A DNA stretch of 64,000 nt from Akkermansiaceae bacterium UBA7331 (GCA_002471255.1 DKPP01000004.1:52465-116464); one strand, 5' to 3'; counted from the first letter of the stretch, positions 55,141 to 64,000 are shown. Numbers and translations: made by a program. The notes: generated by a model from the letters alone, not told the origin.

Positions 55141-55986
55141 ATGAAACCGATTATATTGGCATTGAGTATAATGGCTGTTAGCAGTCAGGTATGGGCAGAG
55201 GATTTTATTTTGCCTGATGGTACTATTTATAAAGATGCCAAAGTGACATCAAAAGGTGCGGATTTTATCAGCGTAAGTCATTCCGATGGTGTTGCTAAAG
55301 TAAAGTTTTCTAAATTATCTCCCGATCAACAGAAGGCTTATGATATGACTCCGGATGTAGTGGAAGATAGGCTACTCAAAAAAAATCAGGATGATAAAAA
55401 GAAAAAGGAATATGATTTGGCTCAACAGAAGTTGAAACTAGAAGCCAATAAGCAGTTAAGAGATGCTTTAGAAGCTTCCCAAAAGCAACCTCGATATCTG
55501 ACTGGACAGGAAATTCAAAAGATGTTTGTCGCCATGGGTGATATTTCTGCCGTGGAAGCGGAAGTTATGGCTTTAAATTGGAATACGACCGAAGCATTAA
55601 AAGCCGGTCTATCCCATGAAGCGGAAATGTTTAAATCGCAGATAGCTCGCTATGATGATGCGATGAAAAAGGTTAGAGAAGAACGTGAATCTGCTGCTAA
55701 ATATTGGGAAAAACTTAGTAAAGATTATGAAGATTTGCAAAAAAAGACGAATCAACAAATTGCTAAGTTAAAAAGTGATGTCAATACACTTAGTTCCGAG
55801 GTAAAAAAGAATGAGGAGAAAGAAAAAAGAGTTATTATTTCCGGACCGATTATTAGTGGTCCCTGGAATTATCCTTCTCCTGTGTATGTCCCCGTACCAC
55901 GACCTTGCCCACGGCCTCATCCGGTGAATCCACCTAATCGCCCTTCAAATGTGATCCCTGAACGTGGTGCTAAAATAGTGAATTAA
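55141..55986 (+). CDS. Exported coiled-coil protein, function unknown
   Basis: I start at 55141 (MKPIILALSIMAVSSQVWAE), a good signal peptide; the longer frame adds a second hydrophobic run that is unlikely. The mature N-terminus DFILPDGTIYKDAKVTSKGA...VKFSKLSP repeats a pattern seen in many Verrucomicrobia exported proteins (an SHD1-like beta domain). Residues about 85-245 are a Lys/Glu-rich coiled coil, and the tail is Pro-rich (YVPVPRPCPRPHPVNPP). 281 residues. No catalytic motif seen. Confidence 0.7.
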   Translation: MKPIILALSIMAVSSQVWAEDFILPDGTIYKDAKVTSKGADFISVSHSDGVAKVKFSKLSPDQQKAYDMTPDVVEDRLLKKNQDDKKKKEYDLAQQKLKLEANKQLRDALEASQKQPRYLTGQEIQKMFVAMGDISAVEAEVMALNWNTTEALKAGLSHEAEMFKSQIARYDDAMKKVREERESAAKYWEKLSKDYEDLQKKTNQQIAKLKSDVNTLSSEVKKNEEKEKRVIISGPIISGPWNYPSPVYVPVPRPCPRPHPVNPPNRPSNVIPERGAKIVN

Positions 55987-55991
55987 TTTTT

Positions 55992-56040
55992 AAAAGCCGG
56001 ATATTGCTCAATAAGTATTGAGATCATATCCGGCTTTTTT
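55992..56040. terminator. Bidirectional terminator between coiled-coil gene and PHP phosphatase
   Basis: AAAAGCCGGATAT (55992-56004) pairs with ATATCCGGCTTTT (56026-56038), with a second inner stem CTCAAT/ATTGAG. T runs on both strands. Confidence 0.9.
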
Positions 56041-56044
56041 GTGT

Positions 56045-56848
56045 TTAAACTAAAGCTACACGAGTTTGCTCATATTGGCAGAATCTTGTTAGATGTGTGA
56101 AGCCTGCTTGCAATGCTAGGTTTTTGGCTTCAGTAAAGTTTCTGCCCAATTCTTGTGGAGCATGAGCATCAGAATTGATGACTAAAGGAATGCCTGCTTG
56201 ATTTGCCATGATTAGAAAATCAAGCGCCGGATATTGCTCTTCACATTCTTTAAACCAACCTGCAGTGTTGATTTCTATGGCTGATCCGCTTTTGGCGATT
56301 GCTTCTATAGCAGGTTCATAATATGTGCGAAGGTCGCTTTTAGGATAAAACTTAAACTTTTTAATTAAGTCGGGATGCCCCATGATTTGGAATAAGCCTG
56401 ATTTCGCCATATCAGCATACATTTCCCAATAGCGTTTCCATGCTTGATGAATGTCGACATGATTCCAAAAGTCTTTTTTCAAAGGATTGTCAAATTCAGC
56501 CAAATCATCTAAATAGTGTAAGGAACCGATCAAATAATCCCAAGGGCGGATGGTTTTCAAATGAGCTATCCAAGGTTCGATACCAGGGATCCAATCGCAT
56601 TCCAAACCTGTTCTTATAGCCAAATGATGGGGTTGTGCCGCATTTTGCGCTCTGGAGATCCATTCCTCATATTGAGGTAAGTCAGCCCATTTCATGCGCC
56701 AATCGTCAAATGGTTCATTGGGCATAGGAGCATGATCGGCTATTCCATATTCGGCTAAGCCCAGTTTAACCGCTTGTTCGACAAATTCTTCCGGAGTGCC
56801 GGCAGCATGTAAACAAAGAGGTGTATGTGTGTGATAATCGGTGAACAT
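56045..56848 (-). CDS. hisK: PHP-type histidinol-phosphatase
   Basis: 267 residues from 56848 (MFTDYHTHTPLCLHAAGT); the longer frame adds 12 unlike residues. The metal-binding HTHT start, the GLECDWIPG segment, LIGSLHYLDD, IMGHPDL and VINSDAHAPQELG are PHP-domain motifs of the HisK/HisJ histidinol-phosphate phosphatase, which hydrolyses histidinol phosphate. This completes the three final histidine steps (HisC, HisK, HisD) within 13 kb though not in an operon. Other PHP hydrolase roles remain possible. Confidence 0.85.
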   Translation of the reverse strand: MFTDYHTHTPLCLHAAGTPEEFVEQAVKLGLAEYGIADHAPMPNEPFDDWRMKWADLPQYEEWISRAQNAAQPHHLAIRTGLECDWIPGIEPWIAHLKTIRPWDYLIGSLHYLDDLAEFDNPLKKDFWNHVDIHQAWKRYWEMYADMAKSGLFQIMGHPDLIKKFKFYPKSDLRTYYEPAIEAIAKSGSAIEINTAGWFKECEEQYPALDFLIMANQAGIPLVINSDAHAPQELGRNFTEAKNLALQAGFTHLTRFCQYEQTRVALV

Positions 56849-56902
56849 CGCAGAATCAAATCTTTTGATAGTTATAATAGGCAATGATTTAAAAAGAAAG
56901 CC

Positions 56903-57142
56903 TTAACCTGTGCATGGTTGGATGGGTAACTCGGCAGGTGGCAAGGCTTTGAGTAGATCAAGTAAGGGGTCTTGCTGCGGTATTTCCTCTTGTGTTGTTA
57001 CTTCTTCTAATGAAGCGAGTTTCGTATCTTCGATAAGAGCTTTGAATTTATCTGCTTGGGTAAATTCACCTGTTTCATCTCGAAAGATTTTTGCTAACCA
57101 AATCCTTTTTTCCTCGATGCTTAATAATGGTTTATTCTTCAT
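56903..57142 (-). CDS. Small phage-type protein, possibly terminase small subunit-like
   Basis: 79 residues. KIFRDETGEFTQADKFKALIEDTKLASLE resembles the helical C-terminal part of phage small terminase-type proteins, but likeness is weak and no large terminase is present. The C-terminus is Pro/Gln-rich. Its start overlaps the end of the winged-helix gene by 11 bp, so the two are coupled. Function unknown. Confidence 0.45.
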   Translation of the reverse strand: MKNKPLLSIEEKRIWLAKIFRDETGEFTQADKFKALIEDTKLASLEEVTTQEEIPQQDPLLDLLKALPPAELPIQPCTG

Positions 57143-57428
57143 GGGGGAGCATAAATGGGTGGCATAATTTTGCCGCTAAATTGATTCCTAGTGGTGTAGG
57201 TCGGTAAACATAAGGGCGTTGATCGCCAACTCGATAAATATAATTTTGATCAATCAAATCTTTTAAGATATTTGTTACTGTGTTGGGATGTAAGTCCGTG
57301 TGTTCCGTGATGGTAGAGTGTCGACGATAACCACGTACAATCGCCATGATCACTTGTGAACTGCTAAGCGTAAACTGGCAAATTCGGATGTTTTTGGCAA
57401 AAAGTTGAATAAAATCCAGTGCTTTCAT
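57132..57428 (-). CDS. Winged-helix DNA-binding protein
   Basis: 98 residues with a MarR-like winged helix: SSSQVIMAIVRGYRRHSTITEHTDLHPNTV (helix-turn-helix), VTNILKDLIDQNYIYRVGDQRPYVY (recognition helix and wing). No obvious ligand domain. It lies in the minus-strand trio next to the podovirus-like genes, and may regulate them or be a phage repressor relic. It ends coupled to the 79-residue gene. Confidence 0.65.
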   Translation of the reverse strand: MKALDFIQLFAKNIRICQFTLSSSQVIMAIVRGYRRHSTITEHTDLHPNTVTNILKDLIDQNYIYRVGDQRPYVYRPTPLGINLAAKLCHPFMLPHEE

Positions 57429-57437
57429 TATAAAAGA

Positions 57438-58043
57438 TTAACGCAAATGTTTTTTCAAAATTTGGTTTAAAGGCGTTTCATCATTGGAATACGCTTGGTA
57501 TAGATTCGTAGCTGAAGCTTGAGGAAGTATCACTTTATGAAATTCTTGCTGTAATGCACTCCTCAAAGAGTGTGAACCGGTAAGAGGGACTGCTATCTTT
57601 TCAGCCAATTTGGTAGCAAGAGCATCCATGAATAATGGATCGAATAATTCTACATCTTCGACATCGGCTAAATAGGTTAAACGAATGTTAGGTTCCCACG
57701 CATAAATAGTCTTTCCCTGAAGTTTCCAATAATGTGTATGTACATTTAAGACTCTCAAGCAATCGATAGGTAAGGAAAAGGAATAACAATTTCTAATACC
57801 GGGTTGTTCTTTCATTTCTGCAGCTGAGGTTAGTCTCTTTTCTTTTGTCGCAAACGTCCATCGTGCCAGACTTAGTACTTCACGGCGTGATGGATGGTAG
57901 AATAAGACGCAAAGTTGCGATGCTGTCGATTGGTTGACAATTAAGTTTTCTAGAGGGGCTTCACCTATTTTTGCCAAGGCGGCATTACAGATATCTAAGG
58001 CTCCTGGCGTGTCGGGTTGTAGTGATGATGGATATGTCATCAC
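57438..58043 (-). CDS. Phage tail-tubular-protein-A-like protein
   Basis: 201 residues. LDICNAALAKIGEAPLENLI, followed by YHPSRREVLSLARWTFATKEK and the LPIDCLRVLNV strand, is the typical layout of T7 gp11-like tail tubular proteins, which join the portal to the tail. It lies on the strand opposite to the connector gene, in contrast to the single-strand order in T7-like phages. Met2 is an alternative start. Moderate confidence. Confidence 0.55.
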   Translation of the reverse strand: MMTYPSSLQPDTPGALDICNAALAKIGEAPLENLIVNQSTASQLCVLFYHPSRREVLSLARWTFATKEKRLTSAAEMKEQPGIRNCYSFSLPIDCLRVLNVHTHYWKLQGKTIYAWEPNIRLTYLADVEDVELFDPLFMDALATKLAEKIAVPLTGSHSLRSALQQEFHKVILPQASATNLYQAYSNDETPLNQILKKHLR

Positions 58044-58174
58044 TCATGTTTAATTAGAAAAATGGATTTGGGCTATAGAGACTTACCCCCAAATAATACG
58101 TGCCAGCTGTGGCAGAGGTTTTTTGGAGTGCGTTTTCTCTATAATAGTTAAAGAAAGGAGTACAAAATTACTCG

Positions 58175-58552
58175 ATGAATAAATGTAAGAGGTCTGCTTT
58201 CTCAATGATGGAAGCATATTATCTGTGGGGGAAACGGAGTTGGGAGTATGATGTTGCTTTACATGTGAAAGCAAAAGGAGTGGTTATTTTACAAGAGGAT
58301 CTTGTTTTATTTGCTCGGCCTGTAAATTCTCATGCCTCTTTTGCCGATATAGTTAATCCTGCTATAGCTTTTGATCTGTTATGTTCTGATATGTGGCATG
58401 TTCATTTTATGGCAGGTTCCATATCTCAGCTAGCTTACCTATCGGAAACAATTAGTAGATACCAAATGGTTTCGTTTCAACGTGGCAGACGTGATGATGA
58501 TCACTTGCATCACGTTAAGGTAAATAGACTCATTCGCCTCATCTGCGGATGA
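58175..58552 (+). CDS. Phage-associated hypothetical protein
   Basis: 125 residues, no recognised name. MEAYYLWGKRSWEYDVALHV and MWHVHFMAGSISQLAYL look structured. An AAGGAG sequence at 58155-58160 lies 14 bases ahead of the start. First gene of the rightward podovirus-like run, divergent from the 57438-58043 gene across a 131-bp gap. Confidence 0.55.
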   Translation: MNKCKRSAFSMMEAYYLWGKRSWEYDVALHVKAKGVVILQEDLVLFARPVNSHASFADIVNPAIAFDLLCSDMWHVHFMAGSISQLAYLSETISRYQMVSFQRGRRDDDHLHHVKVNRLIRLICG

Positions 58553-58573
58553 AATGAACCAGTAATAATTGTT

Positions 58574-58792
58574 ATGGGCTTTTCAAAACCAAAAGTAGTG
58601 GCAGCACCCACACCTGAACCGGCTCCCTTACCAGTAAAGGAGGTAGATATGACTCAAGAAATCAAAACCAATATGTTGAGTCGTGAAAAACAAAAACAAG
58701 GCATGATGTCCACCTTATTAACAAATCGTAAATCTTATGATGCGAATACAATAGGTAAGACCCAAAGCTTGCTTAATAAAACACTTGGATAA
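58574..58792 (+). CDS. Small phage-associated protein
   Basis: 72 residues: Pro-rich N-terminus (APTPEPAPLPVKEVD) and a polar helix with KTNMLSREKQKQGMMS and TGKTQSLLNKTLG-like end. Such a short gene upstream of the connector is common in podoviruses. It overlaps the connector start by 8 bp, indicating coupled translation. Confidence 0.55.
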   Translation: MGFSKPKVVAAPTPEPAPLPVKEVDMTQEIKTNMLSREKQKQGMMSTLLTNRKSYDANTIGKTQSLLNKTLG

Positions 58793-60404
58793 AATGAAGC
58801 AAAATAAAACTCAAGAGTTGCTTCGGATATATCGGTCTCTCAAATCTCAACGAGAACCATGGGATTCGTGGTGGCGGAGTTTAAGGCGTTATGTTCTACC
58901 TAATCGACCTAGTTCTACGGACATTTTTCAAAATCAACAGTTTCCGCAAGATGTCGATGAGCTTTTAGATACGACGGCTGTGGAATCATGCCAAAAATTG
59001 GCTAGTGCTCATATGAGTTATATCACGCCAAGCCATGATGTATGGTTTAAATGGTCTGCACCGGATCATTTAGGTGGAGATGAAGCCGAATCTTGGTACA
59101 ACACTTGTTCGGAAATCGCATTAAAAGAATTAACCGCATCAAATTTTTACACGGAAATACATGAATGCTTTTTAGATCGTGTAGCGTTTGGTACCGGTAG
59201 CATGTTTATCGGAACGAATAAGGAAGGTCGATTAACTTTTTCAAATATTCCATGTGGACAATTTGTTTGCGCAGAAAATGATGAATCTCAAGTTGACACT
59301 TATATTCGCGAGTTTACTTTGTCCGGATATCAAGCTGTGCGTAAATTCGGTTTAGAACGATTGGGCGAGAAACTTAAAAAATCTATTCAAGATGCGAAAA
59401 ATCCTTATGGTATCAGTTTTCGTTTTTTGCATGTCGTTAGACCAAGGAAAAAACTCAATAAGCATACGCCAAAGTATGAGAGTGTTTATTTATCTCTCGA
59501 CGACGAGATCATCATAGAAGAGGGGTCTTATGAGGAGTTTCCGTATTTAGTGACACGTTTTTTAAAATGGGGAGATGGTCCATACGGCATAGCTCCCGGA
59601 CGGTTGGTTTTTCCTGCCATTAAACAAGCTCAATTTCTCAATAAAATTTTAGATACTCTTGGCGAAGTAGCCGCATTTCCACGTATTTTAGAGTTAGCTA
59701 ATCAAATCGGTGAAGTCGATTTGAGAGCAGGTGGTCGTACGATAATTACCGCAGAAGCCGCAGCCTTACATTTACCTCGGGAATGGGCAACACAAGGCCG
59801 ATATGATATTGGGTTAAATCGTTTGGAGCATAAGCAAGAGGCTATTAAAAAGGCATTTTTTGTTCCCATGTTGGAATTATGGGGATCTCGATCGGGCGGA
59901 GTAACCGCTACGGAAGTCATGGCTAGGGAAAATGAGCGTGTCTTGTTATTTTCCCCTTCATTTACTTTATTTGTCAGTGATTTATTTCAAGCAATGACTC
60001 GGTTGTTTTCCTTATTGTTTCGTTTGGGGAAATTTCCCGAGCCGCCACCTTGTGTTATTCGACAAAATGCGGCGGGCGAAATGTTGGTGAATGAACCGCA
60101 GGTTGTTTATCAATCAAAGATAGCTTTAATATTAAGAAGATTGCAAAACGAAGGTGTAGATCGCAGCTTGCAACGTCTTGCCATGATGAGTCAATGGGCT
60201 CCCGATTTGGCCAATCACATTGATTGGGATAAATGTTTTAGACTCACTGCGAGGGCAGAAGGCTTACCGGAAGCTGCATTAAAATCTCAAAATGATATTG
60301 ATGAACAAAAATTACAAATGGAGCAACAAATAGCAGAAACTGCTCAAACACAACAAAAGCTCCACCCTTTAATAGCTCAATTAACACAAACCGAACGTGA
60401 ATAA
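58785..60404 (+). CDS. Phage head-to-tail connecting (portal) protein
   Basis: 539 residues of the podovirus portal family (T7 gp8-like). N-terminus KMKQNKTQELLRIYRSLKSQ and EPWDSWWRSLRRYVLPNRPS, then YITPSHDVWFKWSAPD, FLDRVAFGTGSMFIG, YEEFPYLVTRFLKWGDGPYG and the clip/wing region EAVKKAFFVPMLELWGSRSGGVTATEVMARENE (the last segments match by shape). The C-terminus is Gln-rich. Portals form a dodecameric ring at one capsid vertex. Reading frame intact. The next gene overlaps by 8 bp. Confidence 0.85.
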   Translation: MDKMKQNKTQELLRIYRSLKSQREPWDSWWRSLRRYVLPNRPSSTDIFQNQQFPQDVDELLDTTAVESCQKLASAHMSYITPSHDVWFKWSAPDHLGGDEAESWYNTCSEIALKELTASNFYTEIHECFLDRVAFGTGSMFIGTNKEGRLTFSNIPCGQFVCAENDESQVDTYIREFTLSGYQAVRKFGLERLGEKLKKSIQDAKNPYGISFRFLHVVRPRKKLNKHTPKYESVYLSLDDEIIIEEGSYEEFPYLVTRFLKWGDGPYGIAPGRLVFPAIKQAQFLNKILDTLGEVAAFPRILELANQIGEVDLRAGGRTIITAEAAALHLPREWATQGRYDIGLNRLEHKQEAIKKAFFVPMLELWGSRSGGVTATEVMARENERVLLFSPSFTLFVSDLFQAMTRLFSLLFRLGKFPEPPPCVIRQNAAGEMLVNEPQVVYQSKIALILRRLQNEGVDRSLQRLAMMSQWAPDLANHIDWDKCFRLTARAEGLPEAALKSQNDIDEQKLQMEQQIAETAQTQQKLHPLIAQLTQTERE

Positions 60405-60651
60405 ACAAGAATTACAATTAGTAGAGTCCATCCTAGCCAAAAAAAGGCGATTTGCCAAATGGTGGTTAGATACAAATGGACAAGAAATCCTAAATGATTT
60501 GGAAGAACACTTCCAAGTGAATTTTCCTGTTTTTCAAGGAAGTGCTGGTCATTTTGATCCTCTGGATGCCATGCGTCGTGATGCTTATCGCGAAGTTTTC
60601 CTCTATATTAGAAACCAAATAAAGATAATACAACAAGATGATAATCAATAA
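60397..60651 (+). CDS. Small phage-associated protein
   Basis: 84 residues (KQELQLVESILAKKRRFAKW then DTNGQEILNDLEEHFQVNF). No recognised family. It overlaps both the connector gene (8 bp) and the following gene (14 bp), so it belongs to the same coupled run. Confidence 0.55.
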   Translation: MNKQELQLVESILAKKRRFAKWWLDTNGQEILNDLEEHFQVNFPVFQGSAGHFDPLDAMRRDAYREVFLYIRNQIKIIQQDDNQ

Positions 60652-61492
60652 TAATGAGATGGCTCCTCAAGATGTGGAGCCCGAGAAAATCAATGAATCG
60701 TCCAATATCAATACATCCGTTATGAATATTGTTGATGAAACCGGAGCATTTATGCCTGATTGGCATTCAAAATTTGAATCATTGCAAGATTCAGCCGGCG
60801 TTTTAGCTCAATTTCGTTCTCCCGAAGAGCTAGCCAAGGGATACTCGGAGTTGGATAAACAAAGATGTTACCCTCAAGTAGATGATCAAGATGCAATGAA
60901 TGCCTTCCGATCTATGGTTGGTCTCCCTGATAATATGGAAGATTTTCAGTTAAAGCGACCTGATGATATTGATGAAGGCGTTTGGAGTGATACGTTGGCA
61001 AAAGATATTGCTCGAGCCGCCTATCAATACGGTGTGCCTGCCGAGGCCATGAATGCCTTACAAGATGTCTGGGTTAAATCCTATAAAGAAGCCAATGAAC
61101 GTTGGGAGCAAGAAAGACAGTCCGGCTTGGATGAAGCTGAAAAGGAATTAAAAAATGCTTGGGGGCATGATTACGAAACCAACATTCAAAAAGCTACTCA
61201 TTCGCTCTCTGTTTTATCTAAACGTGCCGGAGTAGATGCCGAAAGTATTATCAATGATCCTACTATTTCATCTAATCCTGAAATTGTGAAAATCATGTAC
61301 GAAGTATCACATTTATTAGGTGAAGCTCCATTACATCAAAATGATAATATACAATTAAGCAGCCAAGATGAAGCTCGCCGTATGGAAAATGATGCATCTC
61401 ATCCACTCCATGAAGCTTACATGAAATATAATCATCCAAATCATCACTATGCTAATCAGGTTTATGACCGATTGATGAATATGAATAGATAA
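60638..61492 (+). CDS. Phage scaffold-like protein
   Basis: 284 residues, acidic and helical, with LAQFRSPEELAKGYSELDKQ and a long helix EKELKNAWGHDYETNIQKA, as in scaffolding proteins encoded between portal and capsid. N-terminus MIINNNEMAPQD... is weakly conserved. In T7-like phages the capsid gene would follow; here a terminator does. Reading frame intact. Confidence 0.6.
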   Translation: MIINNNEMAPQDVEPEKINESSNINTSVMNIVDETGAFMPDWHSKFESLQDSAGVLAQFRSPEELAKGYSELDKQRCYPQVDDQDAMNAFRSMVGLPDNMEDFQLKRPDDIDEGVWSDTLAKDIARAAYQYGVPAEAMNALQDVWVKSYKEANERWEQERQSGLDEAEKELKNAWGHDYETNIQKATHSLSVLSKRAGVDAESIINDPTISSNPEIVKIMYEVSHLLGEAPLHQNDNIQLSSQDEARRMENDASHPLHEAYMKYNHPNHHYANQVYDRLMNMNR

Positions 61493-61498
61493 TTTTGT

Positions 61499-61541
61499 AA
61501 AAACACCACAAACATGTTTCATTTGTTTGTGGTGTTTTTTT
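61499..61541 (+). terminator. Terminator after phage-like run
   Basis: AAAAACACCACAAACA (61499-61514) pairs with TGTTTGTGGTGTTTTT (61524-61539), followed by more T. Confidence 0.92.
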
Positions 61542-61566
61542 GTGAAATGAGATGATCTTTATAGAT

Positions 61567-62343
61567 TTAATCTTTGGAACCTATTCTTTGTGAGGTTCCG
61601 CAGGCCGGGCATCTGAACCATTTAAAAAGCAGGACATGTAGTGCCGTAGGGATGTTGTGACCTAGCAATACTATATGGTGAGCTTTATGGTTGTAGTTAA
61701 TTTCTTTAAGTCCAAAGGAAAAGATTTGCATACCACATACGCTACATCTAGATCTTTTTCTCAAGCCTAAATAAATAAAATAAATGGCAATAAAAGCTAT
61801 CAATAAGCCCCATAAAAGCCAGTTTTGTTTCCCATCTAGCATTGACCAAACTGCATACGAAAACATAATCGCGCCCACAATGTAAGACAAAATCAAAAAC
61901 AGGGAGACCGCATAAGTGCTAGTGCCATGCATATGGGAAATGCCTCGCTGTGTTAAATATGATTTCTTTTTTTCTGTTGGCTCTAAGAATGTACCTGTAT
62001 TGAAATTGTTTTTGGCTGCTCTACATTTTTCTTCTCGACGTGCAGTATCATCATCCTTTTTGAGTTTTGGTGTAGATGCCAAGTTAATATCAGCAATGGC
62101 GATTTGAATTTCTTCTAAAGGAGTCGCTATTGGTTGAGTAGAGGCCTCTTCAATCCAGTATTGAAGCTGTGCTGCGTTAGGGATAGTAGCTGCACTTTTA
62201 AAATAACGTTTAGCTTTGTGTAAATCAGGTAAAATGACCCGAGGATTCGCATGTGCAAAATCCTCAAGAGTCTTAATCCCAATTACATCCAGGAGCTCAA
62301 CGAGCTCCGGATATTTGGTGAGGTACAAATTGAGTTTTTCCAT
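61567..62343 (-). CDS. Zinc-ribbon membrane protein, function unknown
   Basis: 258 residues. The N-terminus (YPELVELLDVIGIKTLEDFA...VILPDLHKAKRYFKSAATIP) resembles helix-hairpin-helix DUF4332-like regions. Two transmembrane helices lie at about residues 145-190, and the tail carries CSVCGM and CPACGT knuckles (two zinc ribbons). No enzymatic motif. It is read leftward, 16 bp downstream of valS. Confidence 0.6.
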   Translation of the reverse strand: MEKLNLYLTKYPELVELLDVIGIKTLEDFAHANPRVILPDLHKAKRYFKSAATIPNAAQLQYWIEEASTQPIATPLEEIQIAIADINLASTPKLKKDDDTARREEKCRAAKNNFNTGTFLEPTEKKKSYLTQRGISHMHGTSTYAVSLFLILSYIVGAIMFSYAVWSMLDGKQNWLLWGLLIAFIAIYFIYLGLRKRSRCSVCGMQIFSFGLKEINYNHKAHHIVLLGHNIPTALHVLLFKWFRCPACGTSQRIGSKD

Positions 62344-62359
62344 AGTATTAAGTTTAACT

Positions 62360-64000
62360 CTATACTAAAGCCAAAATCATGGTCTGTAGTTGACTTAGTT
62401 TTTGATTCCATTGTTCCAAGCGCTCTTTTTCTTGAGCTACAACTTCAGCCGGAGCTCGGTCAACAAAGCTAGAGTTGCTTAGTTTACTTTGTGCTTTTTG
62501 GATTTCTTTGGAAACTTTATCGATTTCTTTTTGAAGTCTTGAGCGTTCAGCTTCCACATCAATTAAACCATCAAGAGGAAGGAATAATTCACCTAATGGT
62601 GTCAATGTTGCCGGTGTACCTTTCGGTGCATCATAATCAGCGTCAGCCGTAGTACTTGCGGCACCTACCAAAATAGATAATCTGATTAAGGTGTCTTGAT
62701 CAAGTTCCATGCTTGGCTTAATCACAAAGTTGACATTTTTATTGGTGGATAAATTGTACTCCGCTTTGAGGTTTCTTGCTCTATTGGCCGTTTCGTACAA
62801 CGCCGAAGCAGTCAAGATTGCTTTAGAAATCGTCACTTTGTCAAGACCATTGAGTAAACCTGATGGATCAGGAAGTGTCGTGGTCATCAAAGGCTGATCA
62901 TTGTAAGCCTTAGCGAAACCTAATGATGCCCAAAGTTCTTCGGTGATGTGAGGCATAACCGGATGAAGAAGGGCAAGATAGTGTTTCAACACAGTATCCA
63001 TGGTAAGCAATGTGGCGGCACGTAAACTAGGTTTGGCCCCTTCTCTTAAATCGCCCTTGATTGCCTCCAAGAAGAGGGAGCAATAATCGTTCCAGAAGAA
63101 TTGATAGAGACTTTGAATAAGATTGTTGAACTCATAGTCTGCTAAGGCTTCATCAACGTTTGCATGCAATTCTTTAAGCTTATTTAAAATATTGATATGT
63201 ACCGGTGTAAATTCAGGAGCAATGCCGGTATCGGCTTCACCTTGCATCATGCGGAAACGAGCTGCATTATAAAGCTTATTGGCAAAGTTTCTGCCTTCGC
63301 TAATTTGCTCTTCGTCAAACTTCACGTCCGTACCTGTAGGCGCAATTCTCATTAAGCCAAAACGTAAACCATCAGCACCGTAATCTAACATTAAATCTAA
63401 TGGATCGGGTGAGTTTCCTAAGGATTTACTCATTTTACGGCCAATTTTATCGCGAATAATGGAGGTGAAAAATACATTGCTAAATGGTTTTTTACCTTCA
63501 AAGCGATAACCGGCCATAATCATACGTGCCACCCAGAAGAAAATAATATCCGGACCTGTTACGAGGTCTGTTGTTGGGTAGAACTTGGCACGAGTAGTTT
63601 CATCCATCGTGTCAAATGGCCATAACCATGAGGAGAACCAAGTATCCATCACGTCGGTATCTTGTACCCAATTTTCAGGATCAGACGGCGGAGTAGTTCC
63701 TACATAGAGAGAACCATCTTCTAACGCTTCGGAATTGAGAGCCGGTGCGGAGCGAAGTGCTTCCGCCTTATCTTTACGATACCAAACCGGAATGCGGTGT
63801 CCCCACCATAATTGACGAGAGATACACCAGTCTTGGATGTTTTCAAGCCAATGAGCGTATGTCTTAGCCCAACGTGCAGGACGGAAAGTAATATCTCCAT
63901 CGGCTACAGCGTCAGCAGCTTCCTTTACACATGGGTAGTGTAAGAACCATTGCATGGACAAGCGAGGTTCAATCGGTACGTTTGCACGTTCTGAGAAGCC
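62360..64000 (-). CDS. valS: Valyl-tRNA synthetase, C-terminal part
   Basis: The frame continues through the window's right edge, so only the C-terminal ~547 residues are seen. NVPIEPRLSMQWFL at the edge, SRQLWWGHRIPVWY (class I editing/catalytic junction), KIGRKMSKSLGNSPDP (the KMSKS loop), the anticodon-binding helical domain, and the C-terminal coiled coil (RSRLQKEIDKVSKEIQKAQS) identify ValS. It charges tRNA-Val. The upstream catalytic HIGH region lies outside the window. Confidence 0.97.
   Translation of the reverse strand, partial: GFSERANVPIEPRLSMQWFLHYPCVKEAADAVADGDITFRPARWAKTYAHWLENIQDWCISRQLWWGHRIPVWYRKDKAEALRSAPALNSEALEDGSLYVGTTPPSDPENWVQDTDVMDTWFSSWLWPFDTMDETTRAKFYPTTDLVTGPDIIFFWVARMIMAGYRFEGKKPFSNVFFTSIIRDKIGRKMSKSLGNSPDPLDLMLDYGADGLRFGLMRIAPTGTDVKFDEEQISEGRNFANKLYNAARFRMMQGEADTGIAPEFTPVHINILNKLKELHANVDEALADYEFNNLIQSLYQFFWNDYCSLFLEAIKGDLREGAKPSLRAATLLTMDTVLKHYLALLHPVMPHITEELWASLGFAKAYNDQPLMTTTLPDPSGLLNGLDKVTISKAILTASALYETANRARNLKAEYNLSTNKNVNFVIKPSMELDQDTLIRLSILVGAASTTADADYDAPKGTPATLTPLGELFLPLDGLIDVEAERSRLQKEIDKVSKEIQKAQSKLSNSSFVDRAPAEVVAQEKERLEQWNQKLSQLQTMILALV

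Overview
The window looks like a chromosomal segment of a Gram-negative, fairly AT-rich bacterium. It encodes outer-membrane proteins (an OprB-type porin, a TonB-dependent receptor, an RND efflux pair) and secreted glycosidases of the kind that strip host glycans. The long IspH and the kinase-lobe/transglutaminase membrane protein would suit the Verrucomicrobiota/PVC group, probably a gut member. That placement is inference; no 16S gene is present.

Layout. 1-5350: a complete type II-C CRISPR-Cas locus (array, cas2, cas1, cas9, tracrRNA). The array reads toward the cas genes, each repeat carries a promoter-like sequence, and the last repeat folds with the following bases into a terminator. 5377-17881: housekeeping and envelope genes (lipid kinase, transglutaminase-like protein, Dus, IspH, S20, HAD phosphatase, AcrAB-like pump, TonB receptor). 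17951-26052: a defence island with a type I restriction-modification operon, an Abi-family protein and AbiH. It is bracketed by ~90-bp direct repeats that include the 3' half of tRNA-Gly(GCC), and it has no integrase. 26179-28141: dnaA and a likely oriC. 28142-33659: Nudix hydrolase, MsrAB and two tandem ABC exporters. 33667-35042: a YhcG/DUF1016 nuclease gene that appears to have been inserted into a shared terminator.

35065-45002: porin, HemW, an unusual 937-residue membrane protein, DusB, ProA, ProB and HisC. 45196-50301: two secreted glycoside hydrolases (GH36-like and GH84). 50366-56848: a small membrane protein, RecJ, HisD, a BASS-type transporter, a coiled-coil exported protein and a PHP histidinol phosphatase. 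56903-61492: a small podovirus-like gene cluster (head-tail connector, scaffold-like and tail-tubular-like genes) with no recognisable large terminase, capsid or integrase. 61567-64000: a zinc-ribbon membrane protein and the C-terminal part of ValS, which runs off the window.

Taken together, three separate anti-mobile-element units (CRISPR-Cas9, type I RM with Abi genes, YhcG) lie within 35 kb, alongside a phage gene remnant and the probable replication origin. Start codons were moved inward from the longest ORF where a signal peptide, neighbour spacing or family N-terminus supported it; these choices are stated per gene.
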